Positions 36,398 to 45,959 of a stretch of 64,000 nucleotides of DNA are shown here, piece after piece; within the stretch, counting starts at the first letter, position 1, and each line of letters opens with the position of its first letter. The notes beneath the pieces are model-generated. The model had not been told where the DNA came from and made no database searches. It worked only from the letters and a program-made list of their open reading frames with translations. The stretch covers positions 1 to 64,000 of the forward strand of contig DAHXKG010000009.1 in NCBI GenBank assembly GCA_027366525.1. Direction: 5' to 3'. A program made the translations under genes and the position numbers. Origin of the DNA: a candidate division FCPU426 bacterium (GTDB lineage Bacteria; Oederibacteriota; Muellerivitia; Muellerivitales; DAHXKG01).

Positions 36398-37555
36398 TTA
36401 AAATTGTGCTGTAAGGTCTGCAGCTCCCCCCAACCCTTGTGAGTTTAAGATATTGGGGACTTGTTCAGTAAGTAAGGCGATATCTGCTTGTAAAAATGCC
36501 ACTTGATATCCAATTCCTCCGGTATAAACTCTGCGATTTGAAACGGGGTCGATAAAAGTTCCCAGTCGGATTACTAAATGGGATGTGGGATAACTGCGTT
36601 CTAATCCAAAATACCAATGGCTTTTTCCGTTTTGATATCGTGATTCAGCTGCAATGGCAATACCTTTCCCAGGTGGAGCTAGAACGATGCCAACACGCGT
36701 TTCTCGTGGGAGCGAAGTGATGATGGTATTATCTTGGATTTGAGTCACGGTCTCTTGACCATTAGATCCGAGCGATAGGGTCTGCAATTCCCCATCCCAT
36801 CGGATGCTGGAAACGATGTTTTTAAATAAAACGCCGATTTGAATAGACGAGGTAACTTTGGAAATCAAACCAATGTCATAACTGATGCCGGTTCCATTGG
36901 TTGAATATTCCCGAGTGTATTGATAGTTGGATCCTGTCACATCACCCGCACTATACCATCCTTGAAGCGACGTTTCATCAAGTAAGTCACCTCGATAAAA
37001 TTTGATGCTACCTCCCAGCCCAAGATAGGGCAGAAATTGTAATGGAACTTGATATCCATAAGAGAGGACAATATTTTCGGATTTTTGTTGAATGTTTGAA
37101 TAATTAAAGGTATAGGTTGTACTTTGCGATAACGTCGATTGTCGATCCTGAAAGAATGCTAATGAATCCGGATTAGCTTGTAACTGGAGTTGTTGATCAT
37201 AAACAACGCCTCCGCCATAGTTTTGGTATTGCAGGCCAAAGAGTCCTAAATATTGTTGATTTCGCACCACGGAGCTTTGAACAACTTGCCCTCCCGTGTT
37301 ATATGAAAAATCTAAAATAGGTGTTGAAACGTTGGAAGTGTCCCATGCGGAAAAACCCGCAACAGTTTGAACCGAAGTTGTATTACTATAAGCAAAAACG
37401 GCAGGATTCCAATAAAGTCCTAGAACGCCTGAAAGCATTCCAGTACCGGTATCCCCCATCCCATAACTTTGAGCGTCTTGACAAAAAGCTTTGGAAAGAT
37501 TAATAAAAAATAATAGAATGAAGCAAAACATGAACATGGATTTAAATAGACGCAT
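36398..37555 (-). CDS. Outer-membrane beta-barrel, PorV/FadL-like
   Basis: 385 residues. Signal peptide (FCFILLFFINLSKAFC). The start of the mature part, SYGMGDTGTGMLSGVLGLYWNPA, is the pattern of PorV/PorQ and FadL-like barrels. The rest is alternating beta strands with aromatic belts, and the last residue is Phe, the usual signal for outer-membrane insertion. Possible roles are hydrophobic-substrate uptake or a docking barrel for surface proteins. No type IX secretion gene is in the window, so I do not name it PorV. Convergent with ahcY. Confidence 0.78.
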   Translation of the reverse strand: MRLFKSMFMFCFILLFFINLSKAFCQDAQSYGMGDTGTGMLSGVLGLYWNPAVFAYSNTTSVQTVAGFSAWDTSNVSTPILDFSYNTGGQVVQSSVVRNQQYLGLFGLQYQNYGGGVVYDQQLQLQANPDSLAFFQDRQSTLSQSTTYTFNYSNIQQKSENIVLSYGYQVPLQFLPYLGLGGSIKFYRGDLLDETSLQGWYSAGDVTGSNYQYTREYSTNGTGISYDIGLISKVTSSIQIGVLFKNIVSSIRWDGELQTLSLGSNGQETVTQIQDNTIITSLPRETRVGIVLAPPGKGIAIAAESRYQNGKSHWYFGLERSYPTSHLVIRLGTFIDPVSNRRVYTGGIGYQVAFLQADIALLTEQVPNILNSQGLGGAADLTAQF

Positions 37556-37610
37556 AATTAAGTATCTTAATCGAAAAAGCAGTAGAAAATCAAAATTTTC
37601 TTAACTTCAT

Positions 37611-38405
37611 TTGTTTGAAAAGGATTCCGACACGCAATCACCGTCACTGAAAAAGCGAAAGCAAAAATTATTGGTATCGGGACATTTCATGTTGATGATA
37701 GGGCTATTGGGAGGGGGAGTCCTTGGCTGGTACCTTCTAAAAAGTCCTAATGGAATACTGGGATGGATGTTGGGGATTATCCTGATTTTATTAAATTTAA
37801 GCATTATGAACGAAATACCTCGAGCAAAATTCAAAGACTCGATTTTCCCATTGGCATGGTTTTCCATTTTTGTTTTTCAATTGGAAAATCAGCGGTTTTC
37901 TATAGATCAATGGGTTTGGGTGCTTGTTTTCCTCGGAAACCAGTGGTTGTCAATTTATATGTTGAAAAGGTACCAAAAGTTTAAGCGCTGGATCCTATTA
38001 TCAAGTTTTATACTCATGACCTTAGCCATAGGGTTTATGGGTTTTGAATTGTTTCCAACCCATCAACAGATCCAGATGCATCTATGGCAGTGGTTGCAGT
38101 CACCGTTTGCGATGGTTTTATTCATTTTAAATATTTTGGCCTATGCAGGATTGCCTCAAAAATGGATCCGTTGGGTTATTGTTCAAAATTTTGTGCTGTG
38201 GATAGGATTTATTTTTATGCAGTCAATTTCCCAGGTGGGAAATATGGATGAATTAACATGGGTTTTTTTGACATGGTCTGGTGTGGGGTTAAGTATCATT
38301 CGGACGCAATTATTAGACAAAACGTGGCATGCTCGATGGTTATGGGGAACCATAGGAATCGCGATGACTTTGGCTTTAATTTATCATCTTAAATTATTAG
38401 GATAA
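37611..38405 (+). CDS. Multi-pass membrane protein of unknown function
   Basis: Up to 264 residues from a weak TTG at 37611; ATG 37689 is a plausible alternative start. About eight hydrophobic segments (for example MLMIGLLGGGVLGWYLL, WMLGIILILLNLSI, WVWVLVFLGNQWLSIYML, WGTIGIAMTLALIYHL) and very few charged residues between them. I recognise no family. It is divergent from the barrel gene across 55 bases. Confidence 0.6.
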   Translation: MFEKDSDTQSPSLKKRKQKLLVSGHFMLMIGLLGGGVLGWYLLKSPNGILGWMLGIILILLNLSIMNEIPRAKFKDSIFPLAWFSIFVFQLENQRFSIDQWVWVLVFLGNQWLSIYMLKRYQKFKRWILLSSFILMTLAIGFMGFELFPTHQQIQMHLWQWLQSPFAMVLFILNILAYAGLPQKWIRWVIVQNFVLWIGFIFMQSISQVGNMDELTWVFLTWSGVGLSIIRTQLLDKTWHARWLWGTIGIAMTLALIYHLKLLG

Positions 38406-38508
38406 AATGTAGTTCGGACATGCGTGGATGAATATTCATGAAATTTAAAATATAAACTAAATGAATTCAAAGTGTTTGTATTTTGGGAGATGCGTATTAA
38501 AATAGACG

Positions 38509-39633
38509 ATGATGAAAATAAATATAAAAAACAAACTTTTCTATTGGATCGTTTTGGCTGCTGGAGCCATGATTTTGAGCATAAGCTGTTCAAGTGAACA
38601 TAGTCCCGTGTCTCTTTTTTCAGGATCAGCGCCACCAATACTTCTCGGATCGGGATCCGGAGTATCGGTTATTACATTGGCCGGATCAAGCACTAGTGGC
38701 GCAGTGAATGGGCCAGGGGCAACAGCTACTTTTTTTAATCCCGGAGGTGTTGCCGTCAATACTGCAGGGACTATTTATGTTGCGGATACGAATAACAACC
38801 TCATTCGAAGTGTAACTCCAGCGGGATTAGTGACGACCTTTGCCGGATCTGGAATACAAGGAGCGATTAATGGTCCGGTAACCTCGGCTTCTTTTAATAA
38901 GCCAACAGGGGTTGCAGTCGATTCAGCCGGCAATGTGTACGTGGCGGACTCTGGTAATAATCTTATTCGAGAAATTACAACATCTGGGGTAGTGATAACT
39001 TTGGCTGGTACGGGAACTTCGGGGAGTCTAAATGGTCCAGCATCGATAGCTACTTTTTTTGATCCCACAGGCGTGGCGGTCGATTCTTCAGGTAATGTAT
39101 ATGTAGCTGATGCGGGGAACGATTTAATTCGCGAGATAACTTCGGCGGGAACCGTGTTGACGTTAGCCGGATCAGGAATTCAAGGATCAACCAATGGCAC
39201 AGGAACGTCAGCATCTTTTTTTGATCCAACAGGCGTAGCAGTTGATTCTTCCGGTAACGTATATGTAGCTGATTCAGGGAATAATATGATTCGTAAAATT
39301 GCCTCAGGAGGGATTGTCACAACATTAGCCGGATCGGGTGCGCCAGGATCTACAAATGGCTTGGGGAGCAATGCTTCATTTAATGTTCCTATGGGAGTAG
39401 CCATAGATTCATCGGGTAATGTATATGTAGCTGATGCATCCAATAATATGATTCGTAAAGTTACAGCTTCGGGTAATGTGACAACCCTCGCTGGAACAGG
39501 CTTGCAGGGCTCAACCAATGGCAGTGGGTCGAATGCCACTTTTTTTGATCCACATGGTGTTGCGGTCAATTCATCTGGGGATATATATGTAGCGGATACT
39601 TCCAATAATTTAATTCGAGAAATTATTCCATAA
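38509..39633 (+). CDS. Lipoprotein with six regular NHL-type propeller repeats
   Basis: 374 residues. Lipobox at LSISC near residue 27. From residue 54 on, the protein is six consecutive units of exactly 54 residues, the last one cut to 51. The pattern is TLAGSG..GS.NG.G, then ATFFDPTGVAVDSSGNVYVAD, then NNLIREIT. The DNA units are at 38668, 38830, 38992, 39154, 39316 and 39478. Six blades make one closed propeller, probably displayed on the membrane for protein or glycan binding. The repeat regularity points to recent internal duplication. Confidence 0.85.
   Translation: MMKINIKNKLFYWIVLAAGAMILSISCSSEHSPVSLFSGSAPPILLGSGSGVSVITLAGSSTSGAVNGPGATATFFNPGGVAVNTAGTIYVADTNNNLIRSVTPAGLVTTFAGSGIQGAINGPVTSASFNKPTGVAVDSAGNVYVADSGNNLIREITTSGVVITLAGTGTSGSLNGPASIATFFDPTGVAVDSSGNVYVADAGNDLIREITSAGTVLTLAGSGIQGSTNGTGTSASFFDPTGVAVDSSGNVYVADSGNNMIRKIASGGIVTTLAGSGAPGSTNGLGSNASFNVPMGVAIDSSGNVYVADASNNMIRKVTASGNVTTLAGTGLQGSTNGSGSNATFFDPHGVAVNSSGDIYVADTSNNLIREIIP
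38668..39630 (+). repeat. Six tandem 162-base coding repeats (NHL units)
   Basis: Five units of 162 bases and a sixth of 153 bases, in frame, inside the NHL lipoprotein gene. Units 3, 4 and 5 are the most alike at the DNA level (gcggtcgattcttcaggtaa and near copies). Confidence 0.8.
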
Positions 39634-39782
39634 ATCAGTTTGAAGTTGTTCAAAAAGCAATCTATTTGTTATGAAGTTTAAGGCTTTAATGATAGAATTT
39701 TAAAAGAAATCCGATTAAAATTAATGAATAATAGCGTATTAATAAAATAGATTTTTGGATTTCCTATGGTTGAGGAGGAAAT

Positions 39783-40808
39783 ATGAAAAAAACCATTTGG
39801 ATGATGTTTGTTTTTATAGGCCTTGGGAGTATTGGAGCGCAGGTACAGGCATCAAAATTGATGTATCAGGGTAAACCTAAAATACTTTTTTATCAAACCT
39901 CGTTTAATTGGGGCAAAGTTCGAGAAGGACCGGATATTACGCATTTGTTTTGGTTTAAAAATATTGGAACCGGCGTTTTAACTATTCACAGTGTGGGAAC
40001 TTCATGCGGTTGTACTGCAGCAGCTCAGCAAAAAAATAATATTCTGCCAGGACATACCAGTTATATTAAGGTTACCTATCATACCAGTGGACGCCCCGGG
40101 ATGGCCACCAAATATATTAGTGTGAATTCTAACGCTCCCAATGAACCGACCGTAGTTTTAACAATGAAAATGAATGTGATTCAGGAAATTGCGGTAATGC
40201 CGGATGGCGTTTATTTTTATGGTCTCAAAAAAAATCAACCGGCACATGAAAATGTAAATTTACTGGGGAAAATAGGACTTCATTTTCATATTACGTCGAT
40301 CCAAGTAGAAAAAAACTTGGTTACGGTTTCTAGTAAACCAATGACTTTAGAAAACCAAAGCGGCTATAAACTTCATGTGGCACTTAGACCTGGGCTTCCG
40401 ATTGGTGATTTTAATGATGAAATTATAATTAAGACCGATTGCCCTAAAAAACCCATTATCCATATTCAGGTTTTTGGACAAATTGTTGGGCGCGTACAGG
40501 TTTACCCATCGTCAATTTATTTCCCCGCACCACCACCGCATGGTCGTAGTTTACCGGTGACTTTGCATCTAGAAGCTAATCCTTGGAGAGGTTTTATTGT
40601 TCGACGGATAGCCACTCAAAATCATTTAATTCGTCCATGGGTGCAACGGCAATTTGGGGACAATGGTTCAGTTCAGTATACGGTCATTGTTTCGCTCCCC
40701 AAGCATTTGCCTCGGATGAGTTCACTGCAGGATAAGTTGTATATTTATACAAATGTTGCGGATCAAAGTAAACTTACGATTCCGGTACAGGCAGCAGGAA
40801 GCGAGTAA
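39783..40808 (+). CDS. Exported DUF1573-family protein
   Basis: 341 residues. Signal peptide to about residue 23 (GLGSIGAQVQA). The DUF1573 hallmark is clear: FNWGKVREGPDITHLFWFKN, VGTSCGCTAA and LPGHTSYIKVTYHTSGRPG. It is followed by two further Ig-like (ASPM-SPD-2-Hydin type) segments that include CPKKPIIHIQVFG. Role not known; the CGC motif has been suggested as a metal site but that is untested. AGGAGG lies close before the ATG. Confidence 0.85.
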   Translation: MKKTIWMMFVFIGLGSIGAQVQASKLMYQGKPKILFYQTSFNWGKVREGPDITHLFWFKNIGTGVLTIHSVGTSCGCTAAAQQKNNILPGHTSYIKVTYHTSGRPGMATKYISVNSNAPNEPTVVLTMKMNVIQEIAVMPDGVYFYGLKKNQPAHENVNLLGKIGLHFHITSIQVEKNLVTVSSKPMTLENQSGYKLHVALRPGLPIGDFNDEIIIKTDCPKKPIIHIQVFGQIVGRVQVYPSSIYFPAPPPHGRSLPVTLHLEANPWRGFIVRRIATQNHLIRPWVQRQFGDNGSVQYTVIVSLPKHLPRMSSLQDKLYIYTNVADQSKLTIPVQAAGSE

Positions 40809-40853
40809 AAATTAATTTTTTTAATGAAGCAGTAAAATGGTTTAAATTACTTA

Positions 40854-41987
40854 ATGGCGAGGTTCGTTATGGGTGTAGAAGATGGATTGGAAGGGGTAGT
40901 CGCAGGCAGTACATCGATTTGTTCAATTGATAATGATGTATTAACATTTCGGGGCATTGATATTCATGAATTGGCTGAAAATGCTTTGTATGCAGAAGTC
41001 GTCTATTTGCTTTTTTGGGGCTCTTTGCCAAATGAATCCAAACTCAAAAATTTTTCAGGCGAATTAATTAAGCATGCAAAATTAAATTCGGAAGTATGGG
41101 ATCTTCTAAAGCGATTTCCAACAAAATCATCGCCCATGGAATGGCTTCGAACAGCAGTTTCCGCGCTTTCTTTTTATGATCCAGACAGTATGGAAAATAG
41201 CCCAGAAGCGAATTTGAGAAAATCGATCAAGCTCGTCGGCCAAATGTCGACCTTGGTAGCAGGATTTCATCGGTTGCGTATGGGCCAAAAACTAATAGAA
41301 CCTGAACGGGATCAATCACTGGCTTGGAATTTTTTATATATGCTACATGGAAAAAAACCCGAGGAACTATTTGTGAAAGTTTTTGATACCTGTTTGGTTT
41401 TACATGCCGATCATGAACTGAATGCCTCTACGTTTGCCGCCCGGGTAACAGCCGCAACACTGAGTGATATGTATTCAGCGATTACCTCGGCGATTGGAAC
41501 CTTAAAGGGACCGTTGCATGGAGGAGCCAATGAACAAGTCATGATTATGTTGGAGAAAATCTCGGATCCATCACAAGCAAAAAAATTCATTGAATCCGCA
41601 CTTCAAAATAAAGAACGAATTATGGGGTTTGGGCATCGTGTCTATAAAAATGGAGATCCGCGCGCCTCACATTTAAAACGTTTTTCAGAGTTGTTGGGAA
41701 AAAAGACAGGGAATTTAAAGTGGTATGAAATTTCAACAATTGTTGACGAAGTGGTTCGTCAACAAAAAAAGTTATTGCCGAATGTTGATTTTTATTCAGC
41801 ATCAACGTACCACTATCTTGGAATTCCAACCGATCTTTTTACACCTGTTTTTGCGTGTAGTCGCATTGCGGGTTGGTGTGCTCATGTTATGGAGCAGTTA
41901 TCCCATAATCGCTTGATTCGACCACGAGCAGAATATCTGGGCCCCCGAAATCAACACTATGTACCTCTTGATCAGCGATCATTGTAG
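40854..41987 (+). CDS. Citrate synthase family protein
   Basis: 377 residues, the short type II-like or archaeal form. Condenses oxaloacetate with acetyl-CoA. The catalytic triad is His222 (GPLHGGAN), His261 (GFGHRVY) and Asp312 (NVDFYSAS). The N-terminal EDGLEGVVAGSTSICSID and FRGIDIHELAE, and the C-terminal RPRAEYLGP, fit well. A 2-methylcitrate synthase has the same motifs and cannot be ruled out. No other TCA-cycle gene is adjacent. Confidence 0.93.
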   Translation: MARFVMGVEDGLEGVVAGSTSICSIDNDVLTFRGIDIHELAENALYAEVVYLLFWGSLPNESKLKNFSGELIKHAKLNSEVWDLLKRFPTKSSPMEWLRTAVSALSFYDPDSMENSPEANLRKSIKLVGQMSTLVAGFHRLRMGQKLIEPERDQSLAWNFLYMLHGKKPEELFVKVFDTCLVLHADHELNASTFAARVTAATLSDMYSAITSAIGTLKGPLHGGANEQVMIMLEKISDPSQAKKFIESALQNKERIMGFGHRVYKNGDPRASHLKRFSELLGKKTGNLKWYEISTIVDEVVRQQKKLLPNVDFYSASTYHYLGIPTDLFTPVFACSRIAGWCAHVMEQLSHNRLIRPRAEYLGPRNQHYVPLDQRSL

Positions 41988-42036
41988 GATCGATTAATTG
42001 GGAATTTGGAGTTAATTAGAATTTAAGGTGAACACC

Positions 42037-43845
42037 ATGTCAACTCTAGTTGATTCCTCAAAGTCGCTGAAGCTATATCTGCGGTTGCTTTCCTATTTAA
42101 AGCCATATCGCACCTACATGATTCTTACACTGTTCTTGATGGTGGCTAATTCATCTGCCACTGCAATCATGATGTATTTGTTAAAACCGATCATGAATAC
42201 AACATTTGTAAAAACACAGCATCCGCATCTTGTTTATCACCACTTATTGGCCTTTATTGTTCCGATTGCGATCATTGTTGCGATGATTCGATATAGTGCA
42301 TCCTATGGTCAAAATTATTACATGGGATACCTAAGTCAACGCGTTGTTCAAAAAATTCGAAACGATCTTTTTTCACATTTTTTGACGTTGCCGATGTCCT
42401 TTTTTTCACAACAGCGAACCGGAGGATTGGCTTCTAGAATTACTAATGATGTGCTAATTCTTTCCAACTCGGTTAGGGAAATTGTTGGAACCCCTCTTTC
42501 GGCATCACTAACTTCGGGTGCATTAATTGGCCTTATTATTTATCTGGACTGGCGATTGGCGATTGTGGTATTGGTCGTATTCCCATTGGCCTTTTTTCCC
42601 ATTTATCGGTTTGGGAAAAAAATCCGAGTAGCTTCTGGAAAAAGCCAAGAGATTTTTTCAAATTTAAATGCTCAAATTCATGAAGTGCTTTCGGGCATCC
42701 GCGTGGTAAAAGCTTTTGGAATGGAAAAGCATGAAAATAAAAAATTTGAAAGCACCAATCAAGAATTTTTTTCCATGACCATGCGCTCGATTCGAGCCAT
42801 GGTGGCTTCTTCTCCCATTGTCGAAATGATTGGAACGATTGCATTTTTAGTTTTACTCGGATGGTTGGCACGGCGTGTATTATTTGAGGGCAATTTAACG
42901 ATTGGCGATTTTATTGCAGTCATTGGTGCAGTAGGGACATTGTATCCAAACTTAAAGACATTCAATGGATTATGGGGTGATATTCAGTCGGCTTTAGCGG
43001 CAGCCGACCGTTGTTTTCAAATTTTGGATATTCAACCTGACTATCACGATGTGGCCGGCAGGGTTCAAATTTCACCCCTGAAAAAAGCTTTGATTTTTGA
43101 ACACGTAAATTTTGAATATATTCCAGGTACACCAGTGTTGCACGATATTTCATTTACACTTAAAAGAGGAGAAGTGCTGGCGTTGGTGGGCCACTCAGGA
43201 TCGGGGAAATCGACATTGGCGGATTTGATTCCGCGATTTTACTCACCGACTCAGGGAAGAATTTTGTGGGATGGAGTTGATCTCGCGACCGCTCAAATTG
43301 ATTCGCTGCGCTCTCAAATTAGTATTGTTGCTCAGGAAACCATTTTATTTCATGCGAGTATTTTCAATAATATTGCTTATGGGAAAATGGAAGCCTCAAA
43401 TCAAGAGGTGGAAGAAGCCGCACAACATGCCTATGCTAAAAAATTTATTTTATCCACACCTGAAAAATTTAATACGATTGTCGGTGATCGTGGAATAAAA
43501 TTATCTGGGGGCGAACGGCAGCGTTTAGCAATTGCCCGGGCATTACTTAAAAATCCCCCGCTTTTGATTCTCGATGAAGCTACATCGGCTTTGGATACAG
43601 AAAGTGAACAGTTAGTTCAAAAAGCTTTAAATCAGTTGATGTTGGATCGAACCACACTGGTCATTGCACACCGACTTTCAACGATTCGGAGGGCAAACCG
43701 AATTTTAGTATTGGATAAGGGGCGATTGGTCGCGCAAGGCCGCCATGCGGATCTTTTGAAAAAACGCGGCCTTTATTCTAAACTTTATCATTTGCAGTTC
43801 CGGACTAAATCGCACTCGAGGATTAAAAATTACGATGACCATTAA
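42037..43845 (+). CDS. msbA: ABC exporter, MsbA-type lipid A flippase
   Basis: 602 residues from the ATG at 42037 with AAGGTGA upstream. Six-helix exporter domain (about 1-330) fused to an ATPase. Walker A GHSGSGKST, signature LSGGERQR and Walker B LLILDEATSALD are all intact, with the switch His in IAHRLST. Most likely flips lipid A-core, since it opens a run of heptose and LPS genes. Its last 11 bases overlap gmhB. Confidence 0.9.
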   Translation: MSTLVDSSKSLKLYLRLLSYLKPYRTYMILTLFLMVANSSATAIMMYLLKPIMNTTFVKTQHPHLVYHHLLAFIVPIAIIVAMIRYSASYGQNYYMGYLSQRVVQKIRNDLFSHFLTLPMSFFSQQRTGGLASRITNDVLILSNSVREIVGTPLSASLTSGALIGLIIYLDWRLAIVVLVVFPLAFFPIYRFGKKIRVASGKSQEIFSNLNAQIHEVLSGIRVVKAFGMEKHENKKFESTNQEFFSMTMRSIRAMVASSPIVEMIGTIAFLVLLGWLARRVLFEGNLTIGDFIAVIGAVGTLYPNLKTFNGLWGDIQSALAAADRCFQILDIQPDYHDVAGRVQISPLKKALIFEHVNFEYIPGTPVLHDISFTLKRGEVLALVGHSGSGKSTLADLIPRFYSPTQGRILWDGVDLATAQIDSLRSQISIVAQETILFHASIFNNIAYGKMEASNQEVEEAAQHAYAKKFILSTPEKFNTIVGDRGIKLSGGERQRLAIARALLKNPPLLILDEATSALDTESEQLVQKALNQLMLDRTTLVIAHRLSTIRRANRILVLDKGRLVAQGRHADLLKKRGLYSKLYHLQFRTKSHSRIKNYDDH

Positions 43846-44443
43846 GAAATTACGCCCAGCGGTGTTTATTGATCGCGATGGAACGTTGATTCGGGAAAAA
43901 CAATATCTTGTCAATACGGATCAAGTCGAAATTTTCAAAAATGCTTTCGACGCGGTTCGAAATTTTTTAAGGCATGGCTTCTATGTTTTTGTAATTACAA
44001 ATCAATCCGGCGTTGCGCGAGGGCTTTTTTCAGAACAGCAGGTGCGGGCTATTCATCACCATATTCAAATGCAATTTCAAAATGCAGGGCTGAAAATTCA
44101 TGATTTTTTCTTTTGTCCACACCATCCAGAAGGGGTGATTCCCCAATATACTAAAACATGTCTTTGTCGCAAACCTCAACCCGGGTTGATTCTTCGAGCA
44201 AAAAAAAAATATCCAATTGATCTTAAAAAAAGTTATATGGTAGGTGATAAACTGGATGATGTTTTATTATTGACCCATCTACCTTTGGCAGGTGGGTGCT
44301 TGGTTTTGACTGGTTGGGGGAAAAAAAACCGCGCACAATTGAACGCCTACCCAACCGTCCAACCCAAAATTAAAGTAGCGGCTAACCTTGAGAAGGCCGC
44401 CGAGTGGATTTTAAAAACAACAAGGATTAAGTCATGCCTATAA
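43835..44443 (+). CDS. gmhB: D-glycero-beta-D-manno-heptose-1,7-bisphosphate 7-phosphatase
   Basis: 202 residues. HAD-superfamily phosphatase. Nucleophile motif FIDRDGTLI near residue 12, then VITNQSGVARG, and the zinc-binding insert CPHHPEG...CLCRKPQPG typical of GmhB. YMVGDKLDDV is the C-terminal metal motif. Removes the 7-phosphate between the two HldE steps. Overlaps msbA by 11 bases and the heptose kinase by 10. Confidence 0.93.
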   Translation: MTIKKLRPAVFIDRDGTLIREKQYLVNTDQVEIFKNAFDAVRNFLRHGFYVFVITNQSGVARGLFSEQQVRAIHHHIQMQFQNAGLKIHDFFFCPHHPEGVIPQYTKTCLCRKPQPGLILRAKKKYPIDLKKSYMVGDKLDDVLLLTHLPLAGGCLVLTGWGKKNRAQLNAYPTVQPKIKVAANLEKAAEWILKTTRIKSCL

Positions 44444-45486
44444 ATTTAGTTCGATTTAAAAATGATGCAATTCGAATTTTGAAAAAAATCAAAAAAATCC
44501 ACTTGATGGTGATTGGCGATATTATTATTGATGAATCGATTTGTGGAGTGGCAGAGCGGATTTCAAGAGAAGCTCCGGTATTAATTTTAAAATATGATGA
44601 CTCGTTTATTGTTCCCGGTGGTGCGGGGAATGCAGCGAATAACGCGGCTGATCTTGGAGCCAATGTTTTTCTAATCAGTGTCATTGGCGAGGATGTGATT
44701 GGATCTAAATTAATTCAGTATTTTCACAAAAAAAATATCAGCACTCAAGGAATTATCAAAGAATCTAGCCGGCTCACCCCTGTTAAAACGCGTATTTTAG
44801 CAGGAGCTATCCATAGTGCTAAGCAACAGGTTATTCGGATTGATCGCGTTTCTAATCATGCACTTTTAAAAAACACCGAAGCAAAATTAATCCGGCAAAT
44901 CAAAAAAATGGCTCCTTGGGCAGATGCTTTATTGATATCGGATTATCAACTCCAAACGGTAAGCGAACCCATTCGTCAGACACTTTTGAAAATATTTCAA
45001 GGTAAGCCAATTGTGGTTGATTCTCGGCACCAGCTAAGCAAGTATATGGGTGCAACGGTGGTGACCCCAAACTTAGAAGAAGCTATGGAAGCTTCCAATC
45101 TGCTTATGACCACGTCCACCGATTGCCTGCAAATAGGCAAAGGTCTAACGCAAAAATTGCAATGTAAAGTTTTGATTACTCAAGGTCCAAATGGCATGAG
45201 TATCTTTGATCAAAAATCAGCAGCGTGTCATTTACCGATTTATAACACCGATCAACCCATTGATCCTACAGGTGCAGGTGATACGGTTGCATCTATGGTG
45301 TCATTAGTTCTCGCAACGGGAGCCGACTTGTTTATGGCAGCTGCCTTGGCGACGATTGCGGCCGGTATGGTTGTTAACAAAAGAGGGACCGCCACCATCT
45401 CAATGAATGAGATGGAAAAGTCATTCCAGAATTTTAACTTGTTAAATAAATTCTTGAAAGGTATTCAATGGCAGAAATTATTCTAG
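44434..45486 (+). CDS. rfaE1: Heptose-7-phosphate kinase, HldE N-terminal type (set 1)
   Basis: 350 residues, PfkB fold. Phosphorylates D-glycero-D-manno-heptose 7-phosphate at C1. Signatures: VIGDIIIDESICGVAERISR, PGGAGNAANNAADLGA, and the catalytic base motif DPTGAGDTVAS. Acts just before gmhB. Overlaps gmhB by 10 bases and the adenylyltransferase gene by 19. A second kinase of the same family lies at 48527. Confidence 0.92.
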   Translation: MPINLVRFKNDAIRILKKIKKIHLMVIGDIIIDESICGVAERISREAPVLILKYDDSFIVPGGAGNAANNAADLGANVFLISVIGEDVIGSKLIQYFHKKNISTQGIIKESSRLTPVKTRILAGAIHSAKQQVIRIDRVSNHALLKNTEAKLIRQIKKMAPWADALLISDYQLQTVSEPIRQTLLKIFQGKPIVVDSRHQLSKYMGATVVTPNLEEAMEASNLLMTTSTDCLQIGKGLTQKLQCKVLITQGPNGMSIFDQKSAACHLPIYNTDQPIDPTGAGDTVASMVSLVLATGADLFMAAALATIAAGMVVNKRGTATISMNEMEKSFQNFNLLNKFLKGIQWQKLF

Positions 45487-45959
45487 ATCATCATCAATTG
45501 AAACAGCGACTAGATCAGTTGAAAATCCAGAATAAAAAGATTGTTTTTACAAATGGATGTTTCGATTTATTGCATGTTGGGCATGTTCGATATTTGCAAG
45601 CGGCTAAAGCCTTGGGGGATATTTTGGTTTTAGCATTAAATTCAGATGATTCTGTTCGAAGACTAAAGGGGACGCAACGTCCTTTATTACTTTTACAAGA
45701 TCGGATTGGAATTTTATCAGCGTTTCGAATGGTTGATTTTTTAACTGCATTTGAGGAAAACACGGTGGAGAATTTGCTATTGAAATTACAACCCGATATT
45801 CATGCCAAAGGGACAGACTATACAGTAGATAATGTTCCGGAACATCAGATTGTAAAATCATTCGGTGGAGCCATTGCAATCGTAGGCGACCCTAAAAATC
45901 ATGCGACCAAGAATTTAATTCAGGAAATTCTTGAAAAATATGGATCAAAATCAAATTGA
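45468..45959 (+). CDS. rfaE2: Heptose-1-phosphate adenylyltransferase, HldE C-terminal type (set 1)
   Basis: 163 residues, nucleotidyltransferase fold with FTNGCFDLLHVGHVRYL (HxGH motif). Makes ADP-heptose from heptose-1-phosphate and ATP. Together with the preceding two genes it completes the ADP-heptose route apart from the isomerase GmhA and epimerase HldD, which are not in the window. Its stop overlaps the next TTG start by 4 bases. Confidence 0.92.
   Translation: MAEIILDHHQLKQRLDQLKIQNKKIVFTNGCFDLLHVGHVRYLQAAKALGDILVLALNSDDSVRRLKGTQRPLLLLQDRIGILSAFRMVDFLTAFEENTVENLLLKLQPDIHAKGTDYTVDNVPEHQIVKSFGGAIAIVGDPKNHATKNLIQEILEKYGSKSN

Noticed and set aside
36398-37555. Naming the barrel PorV of a type IX secretion system
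   Set aside because: No other type IX gene is in view and FadL-like barrels share the same N-terminal pattern.
38668-39630. Direct repeats as a CRISPR array
   Set aside because: The units are 162 bases, contiguous and in frame inside a protein gene, with no spacers.
38775-39653. Two minus-strand frames of 97 and 157 residues
   Set aside because: Antisense to the regular NHL repeats; they repeat with the same period and have no start signals.
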